The translations under genes were made by a program, and so were the position numbers. The notes under the pieces were generated by a model. That model saw nothing but the letters and a program-made list of their open reading frames with translations, ran no database searches and was not told where the DNA came from. A DNA stretch of 64,000 nt, taken from contig NZ_JACXAC010000004.1 in assembly GCF_014699055.1 (NCBI RefSeq), forward strand, positions 186,001-250,000, given 5' to 3'. Shown here piece after piece: positions 1 through 10,435 of the stretch. The stretch comes from Hymenobacter armeniacus (GTDB taxonomy: Bacteria > Bacteroidota > Bacteroidia > Cytophagales > Hymenobacteraceae). The stretch's first letter is position 1. The number at the start of each line of letters is the position of its first letter.

Positions 1-325
1 CAAACACGGGGCCTTTCACAAAAGTGAAGTCCCGCTGCTGGTTCATGGTTTCCGAGCCCACGATGTCGGACGGCATCAGGTCGGGCGTGAACTGAATGCG
101 GTTGAACGACAGGTCCAGCGAGTCGGCGATGGTTTGAATCAGCAGGGTTTTGGCCAGGCCGGGCACGCCCACGAGCAAGCTGTGGCCTTGCGAAAACACG
201 GCGGTGAGCACCAGCCGCACCACGTCGTCTTGCCCCACAATGACTTTGCCGATTTCCTGGCGCAGCTTCTGGAAGGAGGCGGCCAGGGCGTCGGCGGCTT
301 CTTTGTCGGAGGGGTATTGGGCCAT
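1..325 (-). CDS. MoxR-family AAA+ ATPase (partial, 3' end outside window)
   Basis: This is the N-terminal ~108 residues of a MoxR-type AAA+ ATPase, read from an ATG at 325 towards the window edge. The Walker A region is visible as VGVPGLAKT, preceded by GQDDVVRLVLTAVF and followed by RIQFTPDLMPSDI and VGSETM, all typical of MoxR. These ATPases act as chaperones that remodel or activate von Willebrand-factor (Bat/CoxE-type) partners at the membrane. It lies downstream of the SurA-like foldase gene in the same direction, separated by a palindromic repeat. A BatD-like gene lies 32 kb away, so the usual moxR-bat cluster is not intact on this side. The family call is firm; the client is unknown. 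Confidence 0.93.
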   Translation of the reverse strand, partial: MAQYPSDKEAADALAASFQKLRQEIGKVIVGQDDVVRLVLTAVFSQGHSLLVGVPGLAKTLLIQTIADSLDLSFNRIQFTPDLMPSDIVGSETMNQQRDFTFVKGPVF

Positions 326-355
326 GCGGGGTCGAGTTCTAATCTACTTAAAAAC

Positions 356-452
356 GTCATCCTGAGCGCAACAAAGGACCTTATCAATACCGAACAGTTG
401 CAGTTAGAACTGCGGCTGACGTGATGAGGTCCTTCGCTCCGCTCAGGATGAC
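356..452. repeat. Intergenic palindromic element, subfamily A (GTCATCCTGAGCG arms)
   Basis: Two inverted arms of about 26 bases (356-381 and 427-452) begin with GTCATCCTGAGCG and end with AAGGACCT; they differ at three positions. The loop contains the smaller palindrome GCAGTTAGAACTGC and, on the minus strand, TCACGTCAGCC, which recurs in the loop of the element at 25654. It fills the gap between the foldase gene and moxR. Confidence 0.85.
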
Positions 453-463
453 AGGGAGAAATA

Positions 464-1858
464 CTATCTGTTTTCCGTTGATTCCAGCACTTTGCACTGG
501 GCGTATTCGGGGGCCACTTCCAGGTACACGCTGTTGCGGTTCTTCTCAAACCACTCATCCAACGCCTTGTTGCGCTTTTCGTTGAGGGCAGCGGCGGCAA
601 TTTTCTGGTAGTCCTGCTCCAGGTTGGCCTGGTGGGGCGGCGTGTTCGACTTCAGCCACAGGATGCGCATGGCGTCCTTGCCGTCGTCGGTGCGGTAGGG
701 CATGGGCGGGGTGATGTGGCCCACCTTCATGGTGTCGATGGTGAAGAACACGGCCGGGTCGAGCTTGTCGAGGGGCAGGCGCGAGCCGCCGTCCTGGCGG
801 TTGGCCAGCAGGCCGCCGTTGGTGCTGCTCTGTTTGTCGGAAGAGTTGTCTTTGGCCGCCTTGGCAAAGCTGATGCTGTCGCTCAGAATCTGGCGGCGCA
901 GGCGGGTAAGTTTTTTGGCGGCTTCGCTGGCATCGGCGGTGCCGGTTTCGGGCTTCAGCAGGATGTGGCGCGTCGAATACGTGTTGCCCTTGCGCTCAAT
1001 GAACTGAATGAGGTGGAAGCCGAACTGCGACTGCACCACCGGCGACAGCTGGCCGGGCTCCAGCTTCATGGAGGCGGCTTCGTATTCCGGCACCAGCTCG
1101 CCGCGCTTGAAAAAGCCCAGGTAGCCGCCTTCCTTCGCCGAGCCCGGGTCTTCGGAGTATTGCTTGGCCAGCGTGGCAAAGTCGGCCCCGGCCAGCACCT
1201 GCGCCCGGATGTCGTTCAGCTTGGCCAGCGCGGCCTGCTTGGCTTTCTCGTTCACCTGCGCCGGAATCACAATCTGGCCCACTTCCACTTCGGTGTTGAA
1301 GTAGGGCAGGCTGTCCTTGGGCACGCGGCTGAAGTACTGGGCTACTTCGCGGGGCGTCACGGCTACCTTGCCCGTGATGGTTTCCTGCATTTTCTGCTGC
1401 GTGAGCTGGTCTTTGATTTGCGGACGCAAATCGTCTTTCAGCGCCTTGATGGGCTTGTTGTACTGCTCTTCCAGGCGCTTCTCGGAGCCAATTTGCTGCA
1501 CGAAGTAGGCCATGCGGCGGTCCACCTCGTCGTTCACGCGCTTGTCTTCCACTATCACCGAGTCCACCTCGGCGCGGGCCAGCATCAGCTTGTTCAGCAC
1601 GAGGCTTTGCAGAATTTTGCACTTTAGGTCGGGCGCCACGGGCTTGCCGGCGGCGCGGGCCATCTCCTGCATGTAGATGTTCTCCACGTCGGAGCGCAGC
1701 ACAATTTGGTTGTCCACTTTCACCACGATGCCGTCGAGCAGCTCCTGGCCCTTGGGGCGGCTAATGCCCAATTGGGCTTTTGAGGCGGGCACCAGGCCCA
1801 CGAGCAACAACAGCGTAAGCAGGGCCGACGCCGCGGCGCGATTCACTTTAACAAGCAT
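464..1858 (-). CDS. SurA-like periplasmic peptidyl-prolyl cis-trans isomerase
   Basis: A 464-residue exported parvulin-type foldase. I chose the ATG at 1858 because it places a hydrophobic signal peptide (residues ~10-28, ending near ASKAQ) at the N-terminus; the frame stays open 21 codons further upstream. A SurA-like helical N-domain (~35-180) precedes two PpiC/rotamase domains. The first carries the family signatures YSEDPGSAKEGGYLGFF and FGFHLIQ; the second begins at STRHILLKPE and is more divergent. Known relatives escort outer-membrane proteins through the periplasm. A second, larger parvulin lipoprotein lies directly upstream in the same orientation, suggesting a shared role in envelope biogenesis. 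Confidence 0.92.
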   Translation of the reverse strand: MLVKVNRAAASALLTLLLLVGLVPASKAQLGISRPKGQELLDGIVVKVDNQIVLRSDVENIYMQEMARAAGKPVAPDLKCKILQSLVLNKLMLARAEVDSVIVEDKRVNDEVDRRMAYFVQQIGSEKRLEEQYNKPIKALKDDLRPQIKDQLTQQKMQETITGKVAVTPREVAQYFSRVPKDSLPYFNTEVEVGQIVIPAQVNEKAKQAALAKLNDIRAQVLAGADFATLAKQYSEDPGSAKEGGYLGFFKRGELVPEYEAASMKLEPGQLSPVVQSQFGFHLIQFIERKGNTYSTRHILLKPETGTADASEAAKKLTRLRRQILSDSISFAKAAKDNSSDKQSSTNGGLLANRQDGGSRLPLDKLDPAVFFTIDTMKVGHITPPMPYRTDDGKDAMRILWLKSNTPPHQANLEQDYQKIAAAALNEKRNKALDEWFEKNRNSVYLEVAPEYAQCKVLESTENR

Positions 1859-2008
1859 AAACAAATAAATAAAGCCCTTCGGCCAAATGCCGGGGCCTGA
1901 GCCACACGAGCGCATTAACACGCAAACGGTCCCACAAATTTCACGATAAATCCGTGGGCGGACAAAAACAAGGAGCGCCGCCCGCCTCAGATGGTTGCAG
2001 GGCGGCGG

Positions 2009-2087
2009 TAATGGGCAAATGAGCGAATGGCTGAATGGGTGAATAATTGCGCTTCACCCATTCAGCCATTCGCTCATTTGCCCGTTA
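2009..2087. repeat. Long intergenic inverted repeat
   Basis: Two 35-base arms (2009-2043 and 2053-2087) are complementary at 34 positions around the 9-base spacer TAATTGCGC. The arms are built from short word-like units such as GAATGGCTGAATGGG. The right arm ends just before the stop codon of the downstream-named parvulin gene, so the RNA from that gene would end in this hairpin. It is unrelated in sequence to the CTGAGCGCAG elements. Confidence 0.88.
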
Positions 2088-2088
2088 T

Positions 2089-4410
2089 TTACTTCGTTAC
2101 AAGTTTGTTGACTTCGGCTTCGTTCACCTTCACCGGGCGGGCGGCGCGCATCTGCGCAATCCATTCCTTCTCCAGGTAGGTTTGGTAGTCGGAAGTGGCC
2201 TGGCCGCGGGCTTCGGCCAGCGTTTTGGGGCCGGCGGGCAAGGTTTTGTCGATGGTAACGGCGTAGTAGCGGCCGTCCTTCTGCACGTTGTAGGTGCCGG
2301 GGCCTTTACTCATCAGCTCGTCCATCACCTTGTTGTCGCCCTTCTGGAAGATGCGCTGGCTGATTTGGACCGACAGCGGGTTTTGCTCGTTCATTTCCGC
2401 CTCAATGGCGGCGGGGTTGGCGGTGGTCAGCGCAATCTGCACCTGGCTATCGGCGGCGGCCTTTTGCGCGGCTTTGCCGATGCGGCGGGCGGGCACGCCG
2501 CCGCGCGTCCGCAGGTAGCGGGCGGCCGAGTCGGCGCGAGCGGCGGCCAAGCTGGCTTTTTCGCCTTTTTTCACGCGGCCGGTCAGCGTCACGCGGGCCA
2601 GGGTGTCTTGCAGCATGCGCTTGGCCACTTCCTGCAGGGCCAGCGCGCCAGTCTTGTAGAAAACGGCCGAATTGGGACGGAAGGCTGCCGTTTTGGGCAC
2701 GTTGCGCGTCACAGGGAAACGGCCGCCTTTCAATTCCTTCTGCACGCGGCTCAGCAGGGCGGGGGTGGCGGCGCTCACCACGCTGCCCTGCACGCGCTGG
2801 TCCCACTGGTACTTGGCCTGGTTTTCGGCGAAGTATTTTTTCAGGCCCACGGTGTCTTCAATGGCCTTGCTCCACACCTTCTCGTCCATCAACTGGAAGA
2901 GCAGGATGCCGTCGCGGTACTCCTTCACCAGCATGCGGTAGTCCTCGTACTTGGTTTCGAGGCTGTTTTTCTCAAAGTCGGTCAGCGACTGCTCCACGTA
3001 CTGGTCGTAGAGCTGCTGCATGGCGAAGCTGGGCTGGGCGCCGGTGCGGGGCCGCTGGTTTTGCTGGGCGTAGGTCAGGAAGTCCTTCACCGTGTAGGGC
3101 TTGCCCTTGATGGTGAACAGCGCCGAATTGTCGTTGGCGGCGCCTTTGGCCGGCTTGCCGGTGGCAGCAGCGGGCGCCGTATACTTGAAGCGGCCGGCCA
3201 CCAGTGCCGTATCCGCTTTGCTGAAAGCGTAGGTTTTGGCGGCGGGCACTTCCACAAACTGGTCTTCCTGGCGCACGCGCTTCAGGAAAGCAGCTTTGTT
3301 GAGCTCCGAGCGCGAATCCTTGGCCACTTTGCTTTTCAGGCCGGCTTCGAGGTCGGCGAACTTGGCCAGCGGCTGCTTTTCAATGAGCTTGATGACGTGC
3401 CAGCCGTAGGGCGTTTGCACGGGCGCCGAGAGGTCGCCGGGCTTTTGCAGCTTGAAAGCGGCTTCCTCAAACGAGGGAATCATGCGGCCCGTGCCGAAGG
3501 GCGGCAGCTCGCCGCCGTTGGCCGCCGAGCCGGCGTCTTCCGAGAACTGCGCCACGAGCTTGTCCCAGTTTTCGCCTTTCTTGAGGCGGCTGTACAGCTC
3601 GTCAATCTTCTTCTTGGCCGTGAGCGAGTCGGATTTGGCCGCGTTGGCGTTCATCCGAATCATGAGGTGAGCCACCTTGATTTCGCCCTGCGCCGCGCGC
3701 TTGTCGTTCACCTTGATGATGTGGTAGCCGAAGCGCGTGCGCACCGGCTGCGACACCTGCCCCACGGGCGTTTTGTAGGCCGCCGACTCAAACGGGTACA
3801 CCATCTGCATGGCGGTGAAGTAGCCCAGCTTGCCGCCGTTTTCTTTGGCCGAGGGGTCTTCGCTGTTGGCGCGGGCCAGCTGGCCGAAGTCTTCGCCGGC
3901 CAAGGCCTGCTTGCGAAGCTGCTCAATCTTCTGAAAAGCCGCGAGGGTGTCCTGCGGCGTGGCATCGGGCGCCACGCGCACCAGGATGTGCGAGGCGTTC
4001 ACCTCCTGGCTCATACGGTCGTAGGCCTCGCGCACTAGCTGGTCGGTCACGCTCTTCTCGGTGAGGTAGGGCTGGGCCAGTTGCTGGCGGTAGCCGTCCA
4101 GCTCGCGCCGGAAAGCCTGCGTGGTGTCAAGGCCGCGCTTTTCGGCTTCCAGCACCTTGAGGCGGAAGTTGGTGTAGAGGTCGAGGTAATCGGTCACGCT
4201 TTGGCGGGTGCCGTAGTCGGGGGCCGAGCTGTTGTTCTTGCGGTACACGTAGGCAAACTCGTTGGCCGGCACCGGGTAGTCTCCCAAGGTTTCCACCACG
4301 GGGCCCACAGCGGTAGCAGCCGTGGTGGCCGAGGCAGCCGGTTTGGAGGTCTGGCAACCAGCCAGCAGCGTGACGACGGCAGCGCCGGCGTACAGAATGC
4401 GTTTGTGCAT
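2089..4410 (-). CDS. Parvulin-type peptidyl-prolyl isomerase lipoprotein
   Basis: A 773-residue lipoprotein (ATG at 4410) with the lipobox LLAGC, Cys19 being the predicted lipidation site. Two tandem PpiC domains occupy roughly residues 135-235 (from NASHILVRV to FGYHIIKV) and 243-350 (from KVAHLMIRM to YGWHVIKL), each with the SEDxxSAxxGG signature. The C-terminal ~400 residues form a long extension with another weak isomerase-like segment and a QTYLEKEWIAQMR tail. Bacteroidota commonly encode such multi-domain surface foldases next to SurA. It most likely folds envelope proteins at the inner leaflet of the outer membrane. Confidence 0.9.
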   Translation of the reverse strand: MHKRILYAGAAVVTLLAGCQTSKPAASATTAATAVGPVVETLGDYPVPANEFAYVYRKNNSSAPDYGTRQSVTDYLDLYTNFRLKVLEAEKRGLDTTQAFRRELDGYRQQLAQPYLTEKSVTDQLVREAYDRMSQEVNASHILVRVAPDATPQDTLAAFQKIEQLRKQALAGEDFGQLARANSEDPSAKENGGKLGYFTAMQMVYPFESAAYKTPVGQVSQPVRTRFGYHIIKVNDKRAAQGEIKVAHLMIRMNANAAKSDSLTAKKKIDELYSRLKKGENWDKLVAQFSEDAGSAANGGELPPFGTGRMIPSFEEAAFKLQKPGDLSAPVQTPYGWHVIKLIEKQPLAKFADLEAGLKSKVAKDSRSELNKAAFLKRVRQEDQFVEVPAAKTYAFSKADTALVAGRFKYTAPAAATGKPAKGAANDNSALFTIKGKPYTVKDFLTYAQQNQRPRTGAQPSFAMQQLYDQYVEQSLTDFEKNSLETKYEDYRMLVKEYRDGILLFQLMDEKVWSKAIEDTVGLKKYFAENQAKYQWDQRVQGSVVSAATPALLSRVQKELKGGRFPVTRNVPKTAAFRPNSAVFYKTGALALQEVAKRMLQDTLARVTLTGRVKKGEKASLAAARADSAARYLRTRGGVPARRIGKAAQKAAADSQVQIALTTANPAAIEAEMNEQNPLSVQISQRIFQKGDNKVMDELMSKGPGTYNVQKDGRYYAVTIDKTLPAGPKTLAEARGQATSDYQTYLEKEWIAQMRAARPVKVNEAEVNKLVTK

Positions 4411-4544
4411 ATAAGAGAAGAAGGAAACAAAAGCGCTGGCCCGGAAAGGAGCAGCCGCGCGGGCATAAAATTACCGGTGCGAAATTAACTAATTTCCGGA
4501 CGGAATGAAAGGCAGCACACAAGGCGCAGTGGCGGGCCATAAAA

Positions 4545-4633
4545 CGGCCGGCCGAGCGCCGCGAAGCCTCTTTGCCGTGCTAGTAACCGGAATTACTGCG
4601 GCGGCAAAGAGGCTTCGCGGTGTTCGGCCGGCC
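4545..4633. repeat. Intergenic palindromic element, subfamily B variant
   Basis: Arms at about 4545-4576 and 4603-4633 pair with two or three mismatches and share GCGAAGCCTCTTTGCC with its complement. The central loop contains AGTAA...TTACT, the loop signature of subfamily B, although the outer ends (CGGCCGGCCGAGC) differ from the other copies. It lies between the ATG-proximal end of the parvulin lipoprotein gene and the end of the HATPase gene. Confidence 0.8.
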
Positions 4634-4644
4634 AGAATGCGACC

Positions 4645-5058
4645 TCAGGCCAGGTGCTTGCTCAGGTGGCACACCGTGTGGTTGCCGCGGGTGAAAAACT
4701 CCACCCGGTCCATGAGGCGGTTGACCAGGGCCATGCCCATGCCGCCCTTGCGGCCTTCCTTGATGTAGGCGCGCAAATCAGGGCTTTGGTGCGTGCCGGG
4801 CAGGTAAATGGTTTCGCCGTTGTCAGCAATTTCCACATTAAGCTCGTGCTGGCTGAACGCCAGTTTCAGGTCCAGAAACTGCGTTTCGTCCTCGCCGTTG
4901 GCGTGGATGATGAAATTCGCCACTACCTCGTCGATGGCCAACACCACTTGGTTGACCGTGATTTCGGGCAGGTTGCGGCTGTTGAGGTAATCCCGCACAA
5001 AGTCCCGCACCTGCTGGAGGTGGCTGCGAGAACAGGCAATGCGGAGGGTGGATTTCAT
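4645..5058 (-). CDS. RsbW-like anti-sigma/switch protein kinase (HATPase_c_2)
   Basis: A 137-residue GHKL-fold ATPase. The N box is seen in AIDEVVANFIIHA, the G1 box in IADNGETI and the glycine-rich G2 box in GGMGMALVNRLMD. Proteins of this size phosphorylate a partner STAS protein on serine and sequester either it or a sigma factor. The STAS gene and a SpoIIE-type phosphatase gene lie immediately upstream in the same direction, making a complete partner-switching set. No sigma-B-like target is present locally, so the output could be another protein. The start is an ATG at 5058. Confidence 0.9.
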   Translation of the reverse strand: MKSTLRIACSRSHLQQVRDFVRDYLNSRNLPEITVNQVVLAIDEVVANFIIHANGEDETQFLDLKLAFSQHELNVEIADNGETIYLPGTHQSPDLRAYIKEGRKGGMGMALVNRLMDRVEFFTRGNHTVCHLSKHLA

Positions 5059-5061
5059 AAG

Positions 5062-5153
5062 TAATTAATAATTAGTAATTCACAATTAACAATTGCGCAT
5101 GAGCCCGGCAGGGGCCAATTGTTCTTTATTAATTGTTAATTACTAATTGATTA
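5062..5153. repeat. AT-rich intergenic inverted repeat
   Basis: Arms near 5062-5096 and 5116-5153 are made from repeated AATTA/AATTG words (for example TAATTAATAATTAGTAATT and, on the other side, TTAATTGTTAATTACTAATT) and pair imperfectly around a short GC-rich centre. The right arm includes the TAA stop of the STAS gene. The base composition is strikingly unlike the flanking genes. Confidence 0.75.
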
Positions 5154-5480
5154 CGCGGCTTCGGCTTCGGCGGCGCTCGGCACGATGGTCATCAGCGCGT
5201 CGAGGCCCAGGATTTCGAACACGTTGAACACTTTTTCCTGCATGTTGAAGAACACCAGCTTCACGTTGGCGTCCTGAAAACGCTGCAGGTGCGAGATGAA
5301 CACCCCCAGGCCGGCCGAGGAGATATAGCTGAGCTTGGCACAGTCGACCAGCACCTTGCGGTAGTTGAGGATGTCCGGCTTGGCCAGTTCAGTGTCAAGC
5401 ACAATGGCGGAGCTAGCGTCCAGCTCGCCATCAAGCAGGAGGGTGAGGGTGTCGGCGGAGGGTTGGGCAGTTACTTTCAT
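5151..5480 (-). CDS. STAS-domain anti-sigma factor antagonist (RsbV/SpoIIAA-like)
   Basis: A 109-residue single STAS domain. The signature DCAKLSYISSAGLGVFI contains the serine that the cognate kinase phosphorylates in this family. The gene starts with an ATG at 5480, 15 bases after the stop of the SpoIIE-type phosphatase gene, and is followed by the RsbW-like kinase gene. In known systems the dephosphorylated STAS protein binds the kinase and releases its target. The 92-base palindrome before the kinase gene may lower the level of the kinase relative to the antagonist; that is inference. Confidence 0.93.
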   Translation of the reverse strand: MKVTAQPSADTLTLLLDGELDASSAIVLDTELAKPDILNYRKVLVDCAKLSYISSAGLGVFISHLQRFQDANVKLVFFNMQEKVFNVFEILGLDALMTIVPSAAEAEAA

Positions 5481-5495
5481 AATGAGGTCGATACG

Positions 5496-7604
5496 TCAGG
5501 CCAACGGTGGGGGTTGAGCCGACTTGAATTTAATGACCAGCAGGGTCTGGTCGTCGTGAATCGGATGCCCGTGGGTGAAGGCGTTGAGGTCCTTCAGGAT
5601 AAAGTCCTTGATTTCATCCGCTTCCTGGTAATAGCTTTCTTCAAGGCGCAGCTTCAGGCGGTCTTCGCCGTACTCCGCGGTGCCGTCGCCGCCGCGGGCT
5701 TCCACGATGCCGTCGGTGTAAATCACCATCACGTCGCCGGGGCTGTAGTCGTAAAACTGGTTCTTGATATGCTTCTCGTAGCTCTCGTTGCGGATAATGC
5801 CGAGGCCGAGGCCCTGTGACTCGAAGTAAAACACTTCCTCGCGCAAAGCGTGATAGTACAGCGTGTGGCAATGCCCGGCCCGGGCAAACACGAAGCCGCC
5901 CTGCTCATAATCGATGATGTAGAGCGACGAGGTGATGAAGGACGACTTCTCCAAGCAGTGAGTGAGGGCCGCGTTGGCCTGGGCCATGAAGCGGCTGGGC
6001 ACCGGAAATTTGTCCCGCTCGTTTTTCGCCAGCGGGTTTTCCTGCATCAGCGAATGGAAAATGCCCTTCATCTGAGCCATGTGGAAGGCCGCCGTCACGC
6101 CCTTGCCGCTCACGTCGCCGATGATGACGGCCAGCCGCCGGCCCGGCAAATGTAGGAAGTCGTAGAAGTCGCCGCCCACTTCCTTGGCCGCCAGCGAGTG
6201 CGAGCTGATGTCGAACCAGTTGTCGGTGGGCAGGTTTTTCGGAATGAGGCTGTCCTGCACCTGCGAGGCGATTTTCAGCTCCTCCTGCGTGCGCTGGTTT
6301 TCCAGCGACGTGCGCACCAGTTCCAGGTTTTCGATGCTGAGCACGGCCTGGCTGGTGAAGGTTTGCAGGATGCTCAGGTCTTCGCGGTCAAAGGTGTTGG
6401 GCTCCACCTTCAGCAGGTAGAGCATGCCGTAGTTGAAGTGCAGGCCGCGCAGGGGCAGCTGCAGCAGCGAGCGGTAGTGCTGCGTGGTGCCCTCGAACCC
6501 AATGCGGGCGTGCAGGTCGTTGGTGATGAACTCGCCTTCGGGCAGGTCATGGCCCTGCAGGCGGGCGCGGAGGGCGTCGGCCTGTTCCGGCTCGAGGTTG
6601 AAATACTGCGTGGCGGCCGCCGCGGTCACGCCCGAGTGGCCGGGGTCGAGGTCGAGCCAGGCGGCATCGGCTTTCACCGTCTGCACCGCCGACTCCAGCA
6701 AAATGTGGTACACCTCGGCCGTGGTTTGGCCGCGCTGAATGATTTGGGTGAGGCGCTGCAGGCGCAGGATTTCGCTGCGCCGCTGCTCGATGACGTCGGC
6801 AATGGGCAGGTTGAAGAACGTCACCAACAAGCCCATCAAAGCATAAAATGCCGAGAAGAAAGCCGTGAGCAGCAGAAACGCGTGCTGCGGCTGCGGGGCA
6901 ATGAGCTGCGGGTCGACCTGCGTGACGCGGAAGTACTGCACAAACACGAGCACGCTGAACAGCAGGCCGGACTGCAGCAGCACCGCGCGCCACTTTTCGC
7001 GCTGGCTGAGGTAGGCCACCCATTTCTGGTGCCCGCTGAGGTAGATGCCGTACAGGCCCAGCAGCACCACGAGGGGGATGCCGACGTAGTTTGGCGGGTT
7101 GACGCCCACCAGCCGGAACAGCAGCGTAGCGCCCAGCAGCACCTCAAAAACCGTCCATTCGCGCTGCAGGCGGGGCGAAGACCGAAACAGCACCAGCGCC
7201 CGCCAGGCGTAGTTGGTGCGCGCCAGAAAAACGACGAACAGCCCCAGGTTCAGCGTGTAGATGCTAGTGAAGAACAGGCCGTTGCTGTCGAACACCGGCT
7301 GGTCCTTCATCAGGCGCTCCAGCAGGTGCAGGCCCATACAGGCCAGCGCCAGCAGGCCCGGCCCCGTGAGCAGGCGCCGCAGCAAGCGGATGAAAGCTTG
7401 CCCGTGCAGCGGCGAGCGTTGGTAGCGGTAATACAAAAACACGCCCAGCACGAACACGCCCTGCGCCAGCTGCGTGGTCCATTCCGGCCAGGTGCCCAGC
7501 CACGGCCCGGCCCCCGAGTGGCTCAGGGCACTCAGCAGCAGCAAGACCCAGCTCAGGAAGCTAAGCGGCAGCAGAAAAGAGGGTAAGCGTTGAGGCACAG
7601 ACAC
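5496..7604 (-). CDS. Membrane-bound SpoIIE/PP2C-type serine phosphatase with GAF domain (RsbU-like)
   Basis: A 702-residue protein. The first ~270 residues form six to eight membrane segments, followed by a GAF domain (~290-430) and a PP2C-like SpoIIE phosphatase domain (~460-700). Metal-binding motifs are visible: GGDFYDF, GDVSGKGVTAAF, FARAGHC and YTDGIVEARGG. It should dephosphorylate the STAS protein encoded next to it and so act as the signal input of the module. The GAF domain and membrane part suggest sensing of a small ligand or envelope state. The frame begins with GTG at 7604; a second GTG two codons later is equally possible, and no ATG fits. Confidence 0.93.
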   Translation of the reverse strand: MSVPQRLPSFLLPLSFLSWVLLLLSALSHSGAGPWLGTWPEWTTQLAQGVFVLGVFLYYRYQRSPLHGQAFIRLLRRLLTGPGLLALACMGLHLLERLMKDQPVFDSNGLFFTSIYTLNLGLFVVFLARTNYAWRALVLFRSSPRLQREWTVFEVLLGATLLFRLVGVNPPNYVGIPLVVLLGLYGIYLSGHQKWVAYLSQREKWRAVLLQSGLLFSVLVFVQYFRVTQVDPQLIAPQPQHAFLLLTAFFSAFYALMGLLVTFFNLPIADVIEQRRSEILRLQRLTQIIQRGQTTAEVYHILLESAVQTVKADAAWLDLDPGHSGVTAAAATQYFNLEPEQADALRARLQGHDLPEGEFITNDLHARIGFEGTTQHYRSLLQLPLRGLHFNYGMLYLLKVEPNTFDREDLSILQTFTSQAVLSIENLELVRTSLENQRTQEELKIASQVQDSLIPKNLPTDNWFDISSHSLAAKEVGGDFYDFLHLPGRRLAVIIGDVSGKGVTAAFHMAQMKGIFHSLMQENPLAKNERDKFPVPSRFMAQANAALTHCLEKSSFITSSLYIIDYEQGGFVFARAGHCHTLYYHALREEVFYFESQGLGLGIIRNESYEKHIKNQFYDYSPGDVMVIYTDGIVEARGGDGTAEYGEDRLKLRLEESYYQEADEIKDFILKDLNAFTHGHPIHDDQTLLVIKFKSAQPPPLA

Positions 7605-7718
7605 AAACTAGGAATAACACAAGCCCACCAGCCCGTTGCGCCGTCGTTGGCGCTCAACCGGCATGCAAGATACAATCCCCTCCGCAAAAGCAAGTCCAAC
7701 ATTATGGCCTGCGCAGAA

Positions 7719-7748
7719 GAGCCCCGCCAGCGTAGGCCGGCGGGGCTC
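7719..7748 (-). terminator. Hairpin downstream of guaB
   Basis: AGCCCCGCC and GGCGGGGCT form a strong stem around a 12-base loop. On the minus strand it follows the guaB stop by about 30 bases. The following U-tract (CTCTTCTGC) is weak. Confidence 0.6.
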
Positions 7749-7778
7749 CTTGGATGTCAGGCCGCTAAAAGACTTCGC

Positions 7779-10269
<2,491 letters not shown>

Positions 10270-10284
10270 CGCTGGCTGCCGAAT

Positions 10285-10383
10285 AAAAGGTCCTGCTGAG
10301 CGCAGGCGAAGCCTCTCTGCTACGGGAGTAAATAATTACTTCCACGGCAGAGAGGCTTCGCCTGCGTTCAGCAGGACCTTTTT
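10285..10383. repeat. Intergenic palindromic element, subfamily B
   Basis: Two 36-base arms (10285-10320 and about 10347-10383) match with one mismatch and contain CTGAGCGCAGGCGAAGC. The loop carries GAGTAA...TTACTTC, the conserved loop motif of this subfamily. The outer AAAAGG...CCTTTT ends would also give a U-tract, so it could serve as the terminator of the SDR gene. Confidence 0.9.
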
Positions 10384-10435
10384 TAAATGAATTCTTAAAC
10401 CCGCTCCGGCTGCCTGCCCGGCGTATCTTCGTCCC

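Noticed and set aside
2047..4038. A 663-codon open frame antisense to the parvulin lipoprotein
   Set aside because: Same shadow pattern; the minus-strand gene has a lipobox and two PpiC domains.
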